From contig JAGXGB010000077.1 of assembly GCA_024636955.1 (NCBI GenBank), positions 1-57,327 of the forward strand: 57,327 nucleotides of DNA. Direction: 5' to 3'. Shown here piece after piece: positions 9,131-18,379 of the stretch (position 1 is the stretch's first letter; every line of letters begins with the position of its first letter). A model generated the notes under the pieces. That model was not told the DNA's origin, did not search any database, and was given only the letters and a program-made list of their open reading frames with translations. Made by a program: the position numbers and the translations under genes. Source of the DNA: Bacteroidales bacterium. GTDB lineage: Bacteria; Bacteroidota; Bacteroidia; Bacteroidales; Lentimicrobiaceae.

Positions 9131-10213
9131 ATGAAAGAACTGAGATTAATGAAAGGCAATGAAGCCTTTGCCGAAGCAGCCATCAGGGCAGGTGCCGATG
9201 GTTACTTTGGATACCCGATCACCCCACAGTCTGAAGTGATGGAATACCTTATGGCCGAAAAAACCCACGAGCGTACCGGTATGATAGTATTACAAGCTGA
9301 AAGTGAAGTAGCTGCTATAAACATGGTATACGGTGGTGCTTCATGTGGAAAGCGAGTTCTTACCTCATCTTCCAGCCCCGGTATGAGCTTGAAGCAAGAA
9401 GGTATCTCTTATATAGCCGGCGCTGAACTCCCCTGTGTTATAATGAATGCAGTAAGAGGTGGACCAGGGCTTGGAACAATACAGCCAGCGCAGAGTGATT
9501 ATTTCCAATCAACTAAAGGAGGTGGACATGGGGATTACAGGCTAATTGTACTTGCACCTTCATCAGTTCAGGAAATGGCTGACTTTGCCCCATTGGCATT
9601 TGACTTAGCTTTTAAATATCGTAATCCGGTTCTTGTACTATCAGATGGTGCTATTGGCCAGATGATGGAAAAAGTTGAACTACAAGAGCAGCGTCCACGC
9701 TTAACTGAAGAAGAAATAATTAAGAACACTCCATGGGCAACTACAGGTAAGACAGCTAACCGTGAGCGGAACATTATTACTTCATTGAACCTTGATTCTC
9801 ATGTTCAGGAAGAACATAATATACATTTACAGAAGAAATATCGCCTGATTGAGGAAAATGAAACTCGTTTTGAGACTTTTCAAACCGAAGACGCTGATTA
9901 CTTGCTAATAGCCTATGGCACAAGTGCCCGTTTAAGTCAGAAGGCCGTTGATATTGCAAGGGCCAAAGGTATTAAACTAGGTTTGCTTCGTCCTATTACT
10001 TTGTTCCCATTCCCAACCAAACCAATTGCTGAACTTGCAAATCAGGTTACAGGAATTTTGAGTGTTGAAATGAGTGCCGGTCAGATGGTTGAAGATGTTC
10101 GCCTGGCAGTTAATGGTAAAGTAAAAGTTGAGCATTTTGGTCGTATGGGAGGTGTTATTCCTTCTCCACAGGAAATAGTGGAAGCTTTAGAATCGAAAAT
10201 AATTGGAGGATAA
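9131..10213 (+). CDS. korA: 2-oxoacid:ferredoxin oxidoreductase alpha subunit (KorA/VorB type)
   Basis: The 360-residue protein matches the alpha chain of 2-oxoglutarate or branched 2-oxoacid:ferredoxin oxidoreductases. It starts with the GNEAFAEAAIRAGADGYFGYPITPQSEV block, in which the YPITPQSE motif binds substrate and TPP. It continues with ESEVAAINMVYGGASCGKRVLTSSSSPG, and the C-terminal domain II holds LLRPITLFPFP. In this phylum the same gene is annotated either korA or vorB, and I cannot tell 2-oxoglutarate from 2-oxoisovalerate preference by sequence. It lies in an operon with the ferredoxin, beta and gamma chains. Physiologically it fits an anaerobic or reductive-TCA-type carbon metabolism. 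Confidence 0.92.
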   Translation: MKELRLMKGNEAFAEAAIRAGADGYFGYPITPQSEVMEYLMAEKTHERTGMIVLQAESEVAAINMVYGGASCGKRVLTSSSSPGMSLKQEGISYIAGAELPCVIMNAVRGGPGLGTIQPAQSDYFQSTKGGGHGDYRLIVLAPSSVQEMADFAPLAFDLAFKYRNPVLVLSDGAIGQMMEKVELQEQRPRLTEEEIIKNTPWATTGKTANRERNIITSLNLDSHVQEEHNIHLQKKYRLIEENETRFETFQTEDADYLLIAYGTSARLSQKAVDIARAKGIKLGLLRPITLFPFPTKPIAELANQVTGILSVEMSAGQMVEDVRLAVNGKVKVEHFGRMGGVIPSPQEIVEALESKIIGG

Positions 10214-10216
10214 GTG

Positions 10217-10996
10217 ATGGATACAGTTATAAAGAAAGAGGATATCCGCAAACCGGAAAACCTTGTATATAAAAAAACACCGCTACTTACTGATAAGGTA
10301 ATGAGCTATTGCCCTGGTTGCGGACATGGTACTGCACATCGTGTAGTTATGGAAGTACTCGAAGAAATGGGACTTCAGGATAAGACTATTGGTATAGCTC
10401 CTGTTGGCTGTTCTGTTCTTGCTTATGAGTTCATGAACATCGACATGCAACAAGCAGCCCACGGACGTGCTCCTGCTGTTGCAACTGCAGTTAAGAGGCT
10501 TTTTCCTGAGAAGTTTGTATTTACCTATCAGGGTGATGGCGATCTTGCAGCAATTGGAACTGCAGAAACTATTCATGCCTGCAACCGTGGTGAGAACATT
10601 GTTATTATTTTTATAAATAATGGTATCTATGGAATGACAGGTGGTCAAATGGCACCAACTACCCTTCCCAATATGAAATCATCAACTTCACCGTATGGTC
10701 GTGATGTTGCCACAATGGGTAATCCTCTTAGAATTACTGAATTGGTAGCTCAGTTACCCGGAACTCTATATGTCACCCGTCAGGCAGTTCATACTCCTGT
10801 TGCAGTTCGTAAAGCCAAGAAAGCAGTCAGAAAAGCATTTGAGAACCAGAAGTTGAACAAAGGACTATCGTTTGTTGAAATAGTTTCAAACTGTAATTCG
10901 GGTTGGAAAATGACTCCAAATGTTGCTAACCAATGGATGGTTGACAACATGTTCCCATATTATCCTTTAGGTGATATTAAAGTAAATGAGGATTAA
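10217..10996 (+). CDS. korB: 2-oxoacid:ferredoxin oxidoreductase beta subunit (TPP-binding)
   Basis: This TPP-binding chain carries CPGCGHGTAHRV near the N-terminus (cluster or cofactor-adjacent cysteines) and the TPP-Mg2+ motif GDGDLAAIG...NNGIYGMTGGQ in the middle. A GTG at 10214 directly abuts the korA stop and could add one residue. I prefer ATG 10217 because GGAGGA at 10205-10210 then sits six bases upstream, a normal spacing. The total of 259 residues is usual for the beta chain. The C-terminus contains the NCNSGW segment seen in Kor/Vor beta subunits. It is translated in close coupling with korA. Confidence 0.92.
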   Translation: MDTVIKKEDIRKPENLVYKKTPLLTDKVMSYCPGCGHGTAHRVVMEVLEEMGLQDKTIGIAPVGCSVLAYEFMNIDMQQAAHGRAPAVATAVKRLFPEKFVFTYQGDGDLAAIGTAETIHACNRGENIVIIFINNGIYGMTGGQMAPTTLPNMKSSTSPYGRDVATMGNPLRITELVAQLPGTLYVTRQAVHTPVAVRKAKKAVRKAFENQKLNKGLSFVEIVSNCNSGWKMTPNVANQWMVDNMFPYYPLGDIKVNED

Positions 10997-11016
10997 CCGT
11001 TAAAAACTTTTAAGCA

Positions 11017-11571
11017 ATGACTGAAGAAATTATAATAGCAGGCTTTGGTGGACAAGGTGTACTATCAATGGGCAAGATCCTCGCCTACTCAGGTGTTATG
11101 GGTGATAAAGAAGTAAGTTGGATGCCATCATATGGGCCTGAAATGCGTGGTGGAACTGCTAATGTAACTGTTATTATCAGTGATGAGCGAATCAGTTCAC
11201 CTATACTTAGTGCATATGATACCGCTATAATCCTGAACCAGCAATCAATGGATAAATTTGAATCATCCGTTAAACCAGGCGGGATACTAATTTACGATCC
11301 AAATGGTATAACACGTCATCCTTCAAGAAGAGATATCAACATCTATTCAATTGAAGCTGCTGATGAGGCTGCAAGTATGGGTCTTACCAAGGTATTCAAT
11401 ATGGTAGTATTAGGTGGATTCCTCCAAATTAAACCTGTTGTTCAACCTGAATATATCCATAAAGGACTCATGAAATCTTTACCTGTACGTCATCATGGTA
11501 TGATCCCTGAAAACGAAAAAGCTATTGAAAAAGGTAAAGAGATTATTAAACCAGTATTCTTACTAAATTAG
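11017..11571 (+). CDS. korC: 2-oxoacid:ferredoxin oxidoreductase gamma subunit
   Basis: The 184-residue protein begins with IIIAGFGGQGVLSMGKILAYSG, the glycine-rich motif of the gamma domain of pyruvate/2-oxoglutarate ferredoxin oxidoreductases. SYGPEMRGGTANVTVIIS follows, another family signature, and the protein ends at the expected length. It is the last gene of the korDABC operon, 20 bp after korB and 24 bp before a strong terminator. The gamma chain stabilises the complex and contributes to CoA binding in this family. Confidence 0.92.
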   Translation: MTEEIIIAGFGGQGVLSMGKILAYSGVMGDKEVSWMPSYGPEMRGGTANVTVIISDERISSPILSAYDTAIILNQQSMDKFESSVKPGGILIYDPNGITRHPSRRDINIYSIEAADEAASMGLTKVFNMVVLGGFLQIKPVVQPEYIHKGLMKSLPVRHHGMIPENEKAIEKGKEIIKPVFLLN

Positions 11572-11595
11572 TGCACACACACTATAAATCAAAAG

Positions 11596-11625
11596 CCTCC
11601 GTTGATCAAACGGAGGTTTTTCTTT
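11596..11625 (+). terminator. Rho-independent terminator after korDABC
   Basis: CCTCCGTT at 11596-11603 pairs with AACGGAGG ending at 11616, across a short loop, and is followed directly by a T-rich tract. It is 24 bp past the korC stop and is the only strong hairpin in the spacer. Confidence 0.85.
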
Positions 11626-11722
11626 TTATAAAGATTAAATCTAATTTTATGTTGATAGGCCTTAATTATATAAGGTAAGCGAGATGAATCTCAAATGATG
11701 TGTTAGAAAGAATAAAACATCT

Positions 11723-12052
11723 TTATGAAAAAAGGATATCATAGTAACGTTGAATTTTACTTTCCAACTCTTGCGTTGATACATACTTACTAACTCTGAA
11801 AGTTTCTTTGCTTTCAAAGAACACAATTATTGTAGGACTAGCGAATACGTTGTACGAAGCGGATAATTCAGGGTAAGTTCCGGCATTCACAAACAGTGAT
11901 TCCATTTTACCGAAATTTGCGTCCATCATTTCCTGAACTTTTGGCCTGAGGGCAACACATGGTGCGCATGAATCATTATAAAAGTAAACCAGCACTGCCT
12001 GGTTTGATTCAACAGTATTCCTTAATTCTTCAGCACTTTTAATTGTTTTCAT
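11723..12052 (-). CDS. Small cytoplasmic thioredoxin-like protein
   Basis: The 109-residue thioredoxin-fold protein has the redox motif CAPC (Cys29, Cys32) after YFYND and a cis-proline in FASPTIIVF near residue 74. It has no signal peptide, so it should be cytoplasmic. CAPC in place of CGPC is common among thioredoxin-like proteins of this phylum. It is encoded alone on the minus strand, convergent with the korDABC operon, 214 bp from the next minus-strand gene. The partner reductase and substrates are unknown. Confidence 0.85.
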   Translation of the reverse strand: MKTIKSAEELRNTVESNQAVLVYFYNDSCAPCVALRPKVQEMMDANFGKMESLFVNAGTYPELSASYNVFASPTIIVFFESKETFRVSKYVSTQELESKIQRYYDILFS

Positions 12053-12266
12053 AATGTCTTGAATTAAATCGGAAGATTACTTTCAATTATTCCTACAAGC
12101 AACAGTTAGTCACTTATCTTTTGGCTGAATTTGTTTACACTCTTATTTATACTTGCAGCGACTTAAATTAGTCAATCAGTATCTCTTTATTATAATAAGG
12201 CCGACCAATTACTTTTACTTCTTTCTATTATCGGTCGTTATGAATCAATTCTTTAACTTATAGTGG

Positions 12267-13589
12267 TCAAACTTTTAATCTGACCTCATCCCTTTTATAG
12301 GACCATATCATAATTCCGATTGCAATAATCAGAAATGCCACTCCTACTACAAATGTAAATACATAACCATACAGCTCATAAAATAATACCCCTAGAAGTG
12401 GAGCAAACAATGAACGGGCACTTGTTAAGAACAAATGTACTGATTGGTAATCGCCGGCTTCAGAAGGTTTACAGAAATAAGCTGACCCAATGCTCCAAAG
12501 TAACGACATTGTAGCAGCAAATACTGCCTGAAACAGTATGAATGGGATCATGGCATAATAAAACTTCACGCCGACTATATAAGTATACTGAGGTAAATAA
12601 TACGTTAGTACAAGACTCAGTAAAAAGAGCATAATTGACATAAAGGTTATTGCTGCAAACTTCCTTGGGTCAATTCTTGACAGGGTTCTGCCAAAGTAAG
12701 GTATTAGAAAGAGTGCAAGGATATTGTATGCATTCTTATAGGCAGCCACACTAAAATAATTTAAGCCGAGTTGTTTCTCAAAAAATATGGTGATAACGGT
12801 GGTTGTACTCATAAAAGCAAATCCATAAAACATAAACCCCCATTCAAAGTGCCTGAAGGGCAAGTTCGTCTTTAAAATATTCCGCATGCTCTTAATCGAC
12901 TCTTTCACTGACGACCACATTCCCGATAAGTTATCATAAATGACTGTTTCAGTGTAATTTATCATTGAAAGAAAAGCAGTTGAAAGCGTTCCTGCAATAG
13001 CAGCAATTACAAACACCCATCGGTAAGCTGCTGGGTCGAGATCAAGCACCCAACCATAAAGGAATGCTGTTATAAGCATCATTATTTTACCTCCCAATGT
13101 AGAATAGCTGAACAAAGGGCCGAAGAAAGCATGTCGGTAATTACTCTTTAGGAAAAGGTTAATGGTTGGAAAAATCACGAGATTGCCCAAATAGTATATC
13201 AGAAAGATAAGAAGGAAAATATAGTGATATATTGAATCGAAAGTATAAGCAGAACTATCACCAGGAAAGAATACTAATAAAGCTAATGGCATTCTTGTGA
13301 GGACACCGGTTACCAATACAAGCCTTTGTTTGTTCTTCACCCTCTTCATCCATTCAGAAATAAATATGAGAAAGATGAATGCGATAACACTGAATTGAAA
13401 CAGAAAGCTTAACTGGTATGAACTGCCATTTAAACTGCGTAAAAATACAAATTCATTAAGGGTTAGAACTCCGGCAACCAGACCATCGGTTACAGTAAAG
13501 CCAACATGTAATTTAAACGTGAGCTGTTCATTTCGCTCAAGTGATTGGTAACCAACCTTTCGCTTAAAATAATCCTTTATGAGATTCAT
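12267..13589 (-). CDS. Major-facilitator-like membrane transporter
   Basis: About 440 residues contain roughly 11-12 hydrophobic segments spaced as in MFS carriers, with a central cytoplasmic loop near residues 205-240. An ATG at 13610 would add seven residues. I chose the ATG at 13589 because a perfect TAnnTTTG box lies between the two codons, so transcription probably starts too late to include the upstream one. The sequence has charged loops typical of MFS (SEWMKRVKNKQR, GRTLSRIDPRK) but no diagnostic substrate motif. It is divergent from an exported glutathione peroxidase gene. Confidence 0.75.
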   Translation of the reverse strand: MNLIKDYFKRKVGYQSLERNEQLTFKLHVGFTVTDGLVAGVLTLNEFVFLRSLNGSSYQLSFLFQFSVIAFIFLIFISEWMKRVKNKQRLVLVTGVLTRMPLALLVFFPGDSSAYTFDSIYHYIFLLIFLIYYLGNLVIFPTINLFLKSNYRHAFFGPLFSYSTLGGKIMMLITAFLYGWVLDLDPAAYRWVFVIAAIAGTLSTAFLSMINYTETVIYDNLSGMWSSVKESIKSMRNILKTNLPFRHFEWGFMFYGFAFMSTTTVITIFFEKQLGLNYFSVAAYKNAYNILALFLIPYFGRTLSRIDPRKFAAITFMSIMLFLLSLVLTYYLPQYTYIVGVKFYYAMIPFILFQAVFAATMSLLWSIGSAYFCKPSEAGDYQSVHLFLTSARSLFAPLLGVLFYELYGYVFTFVVGVAFLIIAIGIMIWSYKRDEVRLKV

Positions 13590-13594
13590 CCCGG

Positions 13595-13602
13595 CAAAGA
13601 TA
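13595..13602 (-). promoter_or_regulatory. -7 box (TATCTTTG) for the MFS-like gene
   Basis: On the minus strand TATCTTTG matches TAnnTTTG exactly and ends five bases before the chosen ATG, implying a very short or absent 5' leader. No good TTTG lies 19-21 bases upstream, so this is a half-supported promoter. Confidence 0.5.
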
Positions 13603-13708
13603 GCAATCATTTACCCGCTTTATGACGGCAAAAGCATGAATGAAAACATAAAAAAAATATGAACTTTTATACTCCATTCCTGTTAATGACACACCAAAAC
13701 GTATTAAC

Positions 13709-14263
13709 ATGAGAAAACTTGCAATCTTAATAATTTTCACACTCATTGCATCGATAACAGTGAATGCTCAACAAACATTTCATGATTTCAAGATCAAAAC
13801 ACTTTCAGGCGATGATTTTGATATGTCATCATTAAAAGGCAAAAAAGTAATGGTTGTAAATACTGCATCAAAATGTGGTAATACACCACAGTATAAAGAT
13901 ATTGAAGCATTATACAAAAAATATAAGGATAAAGGATTTGTAGTAATTGGTTTCCCTGCTAACAACTTTATGAATCAGGAACCAGGTACAAATGAAGAAA
14001 TTGCAGAATTCTGCGAAGTTAATTACGGAGTTACATTTCCTATGATGGATAAAGTATCAGTAAAGGGAAAAGACCAACATCAGGTATATGCCTGGCTTAC
14101 AGAGAAAGCTAAAAATGGAAAAATGGACTCAGAAGTAAAATGGAACTTTCAGAAATACCTGATTAATGAGAATGGTGAATTAGTTGGTGTGCTGCAGCCC
14201 AAAGAGAATGCCGATTCAGAAAAGGTTATTAACTGGATTGAAGGCAAAGATCAATCATTATAA
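13709..14263 (+). CDS. Exported glutathione peroxidase-family protein
   Basis: The 184-residue product has an N-terminal signal peptide (cleavage probably after NAQ near residue 21). A glutathione-peroxidase domain follows with the peroxidatic Cys56 in NTASKCGNTPQY. The Gln block is altered relative to the classical FPCNQF (here FPANNFMNQEPGT), and the Trp/Asn block is WNFQKYL. The missing Cys in FPANNF removes the usual resolving cysteine, so it would work as a one-Cys enzyme or use another thiol partner. It should reduce peroxides in the periplasm, probably with thioredoxin-like donors rather than glutathione. Confidence 0.88.
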   Translation: MRKLAILIIFTLIASITVNAQQTFHDFKIKTLSGDDFDMSSLKGKKVMVVNTASKCGNTPQYKDIEALYKKYKDKGFVVIGFPANNFMNQEPGTNEEIAEFCEVNYGVTFPMMDKVSVKGKDQHQVYAWLTEKAKNGKMDSEVKWNFQKYLINENGELVGVLQPKENADSEKVINWIEGKDQSL

Positions 14264-14326
14264 TGCTAAAGAACAGTCTTAATAATGCTTTAAAACTGTC
14301 TTAATAATGATAAAGAACAATAATTG
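14261..14326. repeat. 22-bp tandem repeat beginning at the stop codon
   Basis: Units at 14261-14282 and 14283-14304 agree at 18 of 22 positions (both begin TAATGCT and end GTCTTAA). A third, more diverged unit lies at 14305-14326. The first unit starts with the TAA stop of the glutathione peroxidase gene. No protein or RNA function is evident. Confidence 0.7.
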
Positions 14327-14358
14327 TAACTAAGAATTTGTGAATGGGGGCATTTACA

Positions 14359-14387
14359 AACAGGGGATTTTAAAAAAGTCCCCTGTT
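14359..14387 (+). terminator. Hairpin in the convergent spacer
   Basis: AACAGGGGA at 14359-14367 pairs with TCCCCTGTT at 14379-14387 around an A/T loop. It lies between the convergent glutathione peroxidase and acyl-CoA dehydrogenase genes and could act on either strand. Confidence 0.65.
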
Positions 14388-14399
14388 ACTTATAAAAAA

Positions 14400-14429
14400 A
14401 ACGCTACCGTAATGGCAGCGTTTTTTTTG
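14400..14429. terminator. Bidirectional terminator before the acyl-CoA dehydrogenase 3' end
   Basis: AACGCT at 14400-14405 pairs with AGCGTT at 14417-14422, flanked by an A-run on the left and eight T residues on the right. It therefore reads as an intrinsic terminator on both strands. It ends 43 bp before the stop of the minus-strand dehydrogenase gene. Confidence 0.8.
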
Positions 14430-14471
14430 CAAGTAGTAAAAAAGGTTAATAATCCCAAGGTTAATTAAAAC

Positions 14472-16175
14472 TTACGATTTATAAGCGCCTAAGTCTCTTG
14501 GGTGACTTTGGTTTATCATACTTACCTTTGAAATATTATCAGCTCTGCCTATTCTAATAAAAATCTCTGCAGATTTCTTATAAACATCGCTTCTATTCGC
14601 ATCATGCAATAACAAGCAACCCATTATTATGTTTCCTGCCATTTCAACAAGCCTGCGTGCATGGAAATCAAGGAATTCATTTTCCTCATGCTCATTAACT
14701 TTCTCAACAATCTTGCCAAACTGATCAGCCATTTTTTCAAGAGTTGACTTAAGATATTGTAGTTCAGGTTTAACCGGAATGCTAAGGTAGTTCTGGATTG
14801 CTTTAAGATACACTCCGTTACCTACACCCCGAATAGCTGCTACCACCTGAAGCTGAGAAGTTCCCTCATATATTGTGGTAATGCGGGCATCACGGAATAT
14901 ACGTTCAACCGGGAAATCCTTCATATAGCCGGTTCCACCATGAATTTGCAGAGCATCATAAGCTATCTGGTTGCAATATTCACTTGCTACTAGCTTAAGA
15001 AGGGGGGTAAATACATCGGCAAGCTTTAAATAATGCTTATAATCTTCTCTTTCGGGCTGATCGAGTTTACGATCATGACTGATGAAAGTGTACGCCTTGT
15101 AAATATCTACAAATCGAGCAGTTTCATATAGCAGTGACCTTATAGCATCAGTTTTAACCTTCATGTTTGTGAGTAACTCATAAACAGCAGGATATTGAAT
15201 AATGGCTTTGCCAAATTGCTCACGTTCTTCAGCATACTTTTGCGCTTCACGCCAGGCTGCCTCTGCTAATCCTACTGATTGAGCTCCAACACCCAATCGA
15301 GCTGAATTCATCAATGACATAACGTATTTGATCAAACCCATTTTAGTATCACCTATGAGTTTGGCGGGTGCATGTTTAAACACAAGTTCACAAGTTGGTG
15401 ATCCTTTGATGCCGAGTTTATTCTCAATTCGGCGTATAGTCATTGCCTTACTGGTACGATCATAGACAAATAGTGATAAACCACGAGCATCAGATGTATT
15501 CGGCTCTGAACGGGCGAGTACAAGAGATATATCAGCATCACCATTAGTTATAAAACGCTTAACTCCATCAAGGTACCAGGTATTATCTTCCTGATTGAAA
15601 GTTGCCTTTAATTGAACTGCTTGCAGGTCGCTTCCGGCATCAGGTTCAGTAAGATCCATTGCTGCTGTGGCGCCTTTATAAAAACGAGGCAGATATTCAT
15701 TCTTTATTTCATCTGAGCCGAATTCATGAATTGTTTCTGCACAATCCTGTAGACCCCAAATATTCGCAAAGCCTGCATCAGCACGCGATACTACCTCAGC
15801 AGCCATAATATATGGAATCATCGGGAAATTCAGTCCATCATATTGACGTGGTAATGACATACCAATCATACCGGCTTTTTTGAGTGCTTCAAGGTTATCA
15901 ACTGTTCCAGGAGCGTACTTAACTTCATTATCAATGAGCTGAGGACCATCGTGATCAACACCTTCAGCGTTAGGCCCTATTATATCACCTGATATTTCAC
16001 CAACGATTTCAAGGACTTTATCATAACTATCGATGGCATCTTCAAAGTCACGTGGAGCGTAATCAAACTGATCCTTTTCAACATAATCCTTTTCCTTTAA
16101 TCTCACAATTTTCTCCATTAAAGGATGAGCAAGATGGAATTTCAGGTTTTCGTTATCTGTATAAAAATTAGCCAT
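14472..16175 (-). CDS. Acyl-CoA dehydrogenase with C-terminal extension
   Basis: The 567-residue flavoprotein has the acyl-CoA dehydrogenase N-terminal helical domain, the middle beta-domain (TEPDAGSDLQAVQLKA) and the C-terminal helical domain (IHGGTGYMKDFPVERIFRDARI). The putative catalytic Glu lies in TTIYEGTSQLQ. About 120 further helical residues follow, longer than the roughly 380-residue short-chain enzymes. This longer form is common in this phylum. It would oxidise an acyl-CoA and hand electrons to the ETF encoded by the two genes just upstream in the same operon (gap 27 bp). Chain-length preference is not deducible. Confidence 0.9.
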   Translation of the reverse strand: MANFYTDNENLKFHLAHPLMEKIVRLKEKDYVEKDQFDYAPRDFEDAIDSYDKVLEIVGEISGDIIGPNAEGVDHDGPQLIDNEVKYAPGTVDNLEALKKAGMIGMSLPRQYDGLNFPMIPYIMAAEVVSRADAGFANIWGLQDCAETIHEFGSDEIKNEYLPRFYKGATAAMDLTEPDAGSDLQAVQLKATFNQEDNTWYLDGVKRFITNGDADISLVLARSEPNTSDARGLSLFVYDRTSKAMTIRRIENKLGIKGSPTCELVFKHAPAKLIGDTKMGLIKYVMSLMNSARLGVGAQSVGLAEAAWREAQKYAEEREQFGKAIIQYPAVYELLTNMKVKTDAIRSLLYETARFVDIYKAYTFISHDRKLDQPEREDYKHYLKLADVFTPLLKLVASEYCNQIAYDALQIHGGTGYMKDFPVERIFRDARITTIYEGTSQLQVVAAIRGVGNGVYLKAIQNYLSIPVKPELQYLKSTLEKMADQFGKIVEKVNEHEENEFLDFHARRLVEMAGNIIMGCLLLHDANRSDVYKKSAEIFIRIGRADNISKVSMINQSHPRDLGAYKS

Positions 16176-16202
16176 TTCTTAAATTTCTTATTAGTTGCTT
16201 CA

Positions 16203-17222
16203 CTATTTTGAATTCGCCTTGTAGTACTTGATCATTTTCGGGAGTACATCAGTAATACTGCCTATAATTGTGTAATCAGCAATATTATTAATAGGCGCAT
16301 TAACATCAGTATTAATGGAAATAATTTGAGCTGACTGGTCCATACCGGCCCTGTGTTGCACTGCCCCGGATATTCCACAAGCTATGTATAATTTTGGCCT
16401 AACAGTAATACCGGTTTGACCTATTTGGCGCTCATGTTCTACAAAACCGGCATCAACAGCAGCACGTGAAGCACCAACTTGTGCACCCAGTACGTCAGCA
16501 AGGTCATACAACATGTTAAAGTTCTCTTTTGAACCAACCCCGTATCCTCCGGCAATTATTACCTGTGCATTCTTTATATTGATCTTACTCTGTTCAATAT
16601 GACGCTCAATAATCTGAACAACAAAATCATCATCTTTAAGTATAGTGAGGTCCAACTGTTCCACTACACCTTTATACTTAGTATCAGTGATTTCTTTCTT
16701 CATTACACCTTCCCTTACTGTAGCCATTTGTGGACGAGTTTCAGGGTTAATAATGGTAGCAATGATATTACCTCCAAAAGCAGGGCGGATTTGATACAAT
16801 AGGTTTTTGTACTCAGTTTGTGACTTGTTCTCAAAGTGATCACCTATCTCCAAACTTGTACAATCAGCCGTAAGTCCGCAACGCATTGCTGAAGCAACAC
16901 GTGGAGCTATATCTCTTCCTATTGAAGTGGCACCAAATAATGCTATTTCAGGATTTTCTTTTTTGAAAAGGTCAATTATTAAAGCAGCATGTGGCAGGGT
17001 AGTATAAGGATATAAACGGCTATCATCGGCCACGTGCAATCTGTCAACTCCATAAGGGAAGATATCTTTTTCAATGCCTTTCAGTTCACTTCCAATAACA
17101 ATTGCCTCAAGTTTCACTTTCAGCTCATTGGCAAGTTTGCGACCTTTAGATAACAATTCAAGACTTACATCAGCAATTGTTCTGTCGTCAGTAATTTCGC
17201 AGTATACAAATATATTATTCAC
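16203..17222 (-). CDS. etfA: Electron transfer flavoprotein alpha subunit
   Basis: The 339-residue chain has an N-terminal nucleotide-binding-fold domain and the C-terminal FAD-binding domain. That domain contains GGYGVGSKENF, GASRAAVDAGFV, RQIGQTGITVRPKLYIACGISGAVQH and INTDVNAPI, the canonical ETF-alpha blocks. It lies between etfB and the dehydrogenase with gaps of 27 bp on each side, so the three proteins are almost certainly co-expressed. It accepts electrons from the adjacent dehydrogenase and passes them to a quinone-side oxidoreductase or ferredoxin system not encoded in this window. Confidence 0.93.
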   Translation of the reverse strand: MNNIFVYCEITDDRTIADVSLELLSKGRKLANELKVKLEAIVIGSELKGIEKDIFPYGVDRLHVADDSRLYPYTTLPHAALIIDLFKKENPEIALFGATSIGRDIAPRVASAMRCGLTADCTSLEIGDHFENKSQTEYKNLLYQIRPAFGGNIIATIINPETRPQMATVREGVMKKEITDTKYKGVVEQLDLTILKDDDFVVQIIERHIEQSKINIKNAQVIIAGGYGVGSKENFNMLYDLADVLGAQVGASRAAVDAGFVEHERQIGQTGITVRPKLYIACGISGAVQHRAGMDQSAQIISINTDVNAPINNIADYTIIGSITDVLPKMIKYYKANSK

Positions 17223-17249
17223 TTTTTCAGGATTAGTTTGTTAAGAAAA

Positions 17250-18122
17250 TTAACCAATAACATGACTGCTGAGCAGTTCTTTCATAAGTCCGTCAATATC
17301 TGCATCTGAAGAGCTTAATACTTTTGAATCTTTTGATGCGAATACAACATTTTCAATCTTTTTTACTTTAGTAGGTGAACCTGATAATCCAAGCATAGAA
17401 ACATCTGCATGCAGGTCATCAACTGTCCACTCATTCAACTGAAGGTAAGGTCTTAAATTGTAAAGCTCAGTATAATCCTTTGTTTCATTTTGTAATTCGG
17501 TAACAGTGCGACAATGCTTGTATTTCATAAGTAATTTAGTAACCCTCTGCCTGCAATCAGGAGCAGAGCTATGCACTGTAATAGCAACAGGAAGTTTTGA
17601 TTTTACTACTTCCACTCCCCTTTCAAGGCGACGCTTAACAGTAATTGAAGTCTGATCAACATCAATTATTTCTTCAGCGTAAGTAATTTGTGGGATATTT
17701 AGTTTTTCAGCAGTCTGTGGACCAACTTGTGCAGTATCACCATCAATGGCCTGACGACCAGAAATCACCAGGTGGTAAGGTTCCAGCTTTTTTACTGCCA
17801 ATGATATAGCGTATGATGTTGCCAAAGTATCGCTTCCTGCAAATTTACGGTCAGTGATTAAATAGCCTTTATCTGCACCACGGTACATAGCCTCACGTAT
17901 GATTTCAGCAGCCCTGAAAGGTCCCATAGTAAGGACAATAACTTCGCAATCAACCAGTTTATCTTTTATTCTGAGAGCAAGCTCAAGCGCATTTAAGTCT
18001 TCAGGGTTGAAGATAGCCGGCAATGCTGCTCTGTTAACGGTACCATCAGCTTTCATAGCATCTTTACCCACATTGCGGGTATCAGGTACCTGCTTAGCAA
18101 GCACGATAATTTTGAAACTCAT
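17250..18122 (-). CDS. etfB: Electron transfer flavoprotein beta subunit
   Basis: The 290-residue protein starts IIVLAKQVPDTRNVG and carries the ETF-beta AMP-binding region (ISGRQAIDGDTAQVGPQTAEKL). The signature region is VKRRLERGVEVVKSKLPV. It is the first gene of the etfB-etfA-dehydrogenase operon and has a consensus promoter about 80 bp upstream. ETF-beta also binds the second nucleotide (AMP, or FAD in bifurcating types). The bifurcation-specific residues cannot be judged confidently by eye. Confidence 0.93.
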   Translation of the reverse strand: MSFKIIVLAKQVPDTRNVGKDAMKADGTVNRAALPAIFNPEDLNALELALRIKDKLVDCEVIVLTMGPFRAAEIIREAMYRGADKGYLITDRKFAGSDTLATSYAISLAVKKLEPYHLVISGRQAIDGDTAQVGPQTAEKLNIPQITYAEEIIDVDQTSITVKRRLERGVEVVKSKLPVAITVHSSAPDCRQRVTKLLMKYKHCRTVTELQNETKDYTELYNLRPYLQLNEWTVDDLHADVSMLGLSGSPTKVKKIENVVFASKDSKVLSSSDADIDGLMKELLSSHVIG

Positions 18123-18202
18123 AGATTATAGTGTGTTTATATTTCGCAAACTGTTGTATTCGAGCACTTATGCAGCAATCTACATAAGAAATTGCTGTGG
18201 TG

Positions 18203-18233
18203 CAAAAATAGAACATTGCATGAAACCACCAAA
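18203..18233 (-). promoter_or_regulatory. Consensus promoter of the etfBA-acyl-CoA dehydrogenase operon
   Basis: On the minus strand TTTG (18233-18230), exactly 19 bases, then TATTTTTG (18210-18203) match the Bacteroidota consensus at every defined position. The etfB start is at 18122, so the leader is about 70-75 nt. The rest of the 18123-18379 spacer shows no other clear signal. Confidence 0.8.
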
Positions 18234-18379
18234 TTTAATTTTCTCTTTGATGGTCATCATGCACCACCATGTTATAATGAATTTAAAATGGTGGCACCCA
18301 GGTCAAAATTTACCGGTAATATATTATCCGATGAACCACTGGATGCGCACTTTGATTCGATTAAAGGAGTATTAGATAC

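Noticed and set aside
10214..10216. GTG 10214 as the korB start
   Set aside because: It would leave only three bases between GGAGGA and the start codon; ATG 10217 has normal spacing.
17899..18375. 158-codon plus-strand open frame across the etfB start
   Set aside because: It is antisense to etfB for most of its length and then enters the promoter region. The translation is low-complexity and etfB is certain.
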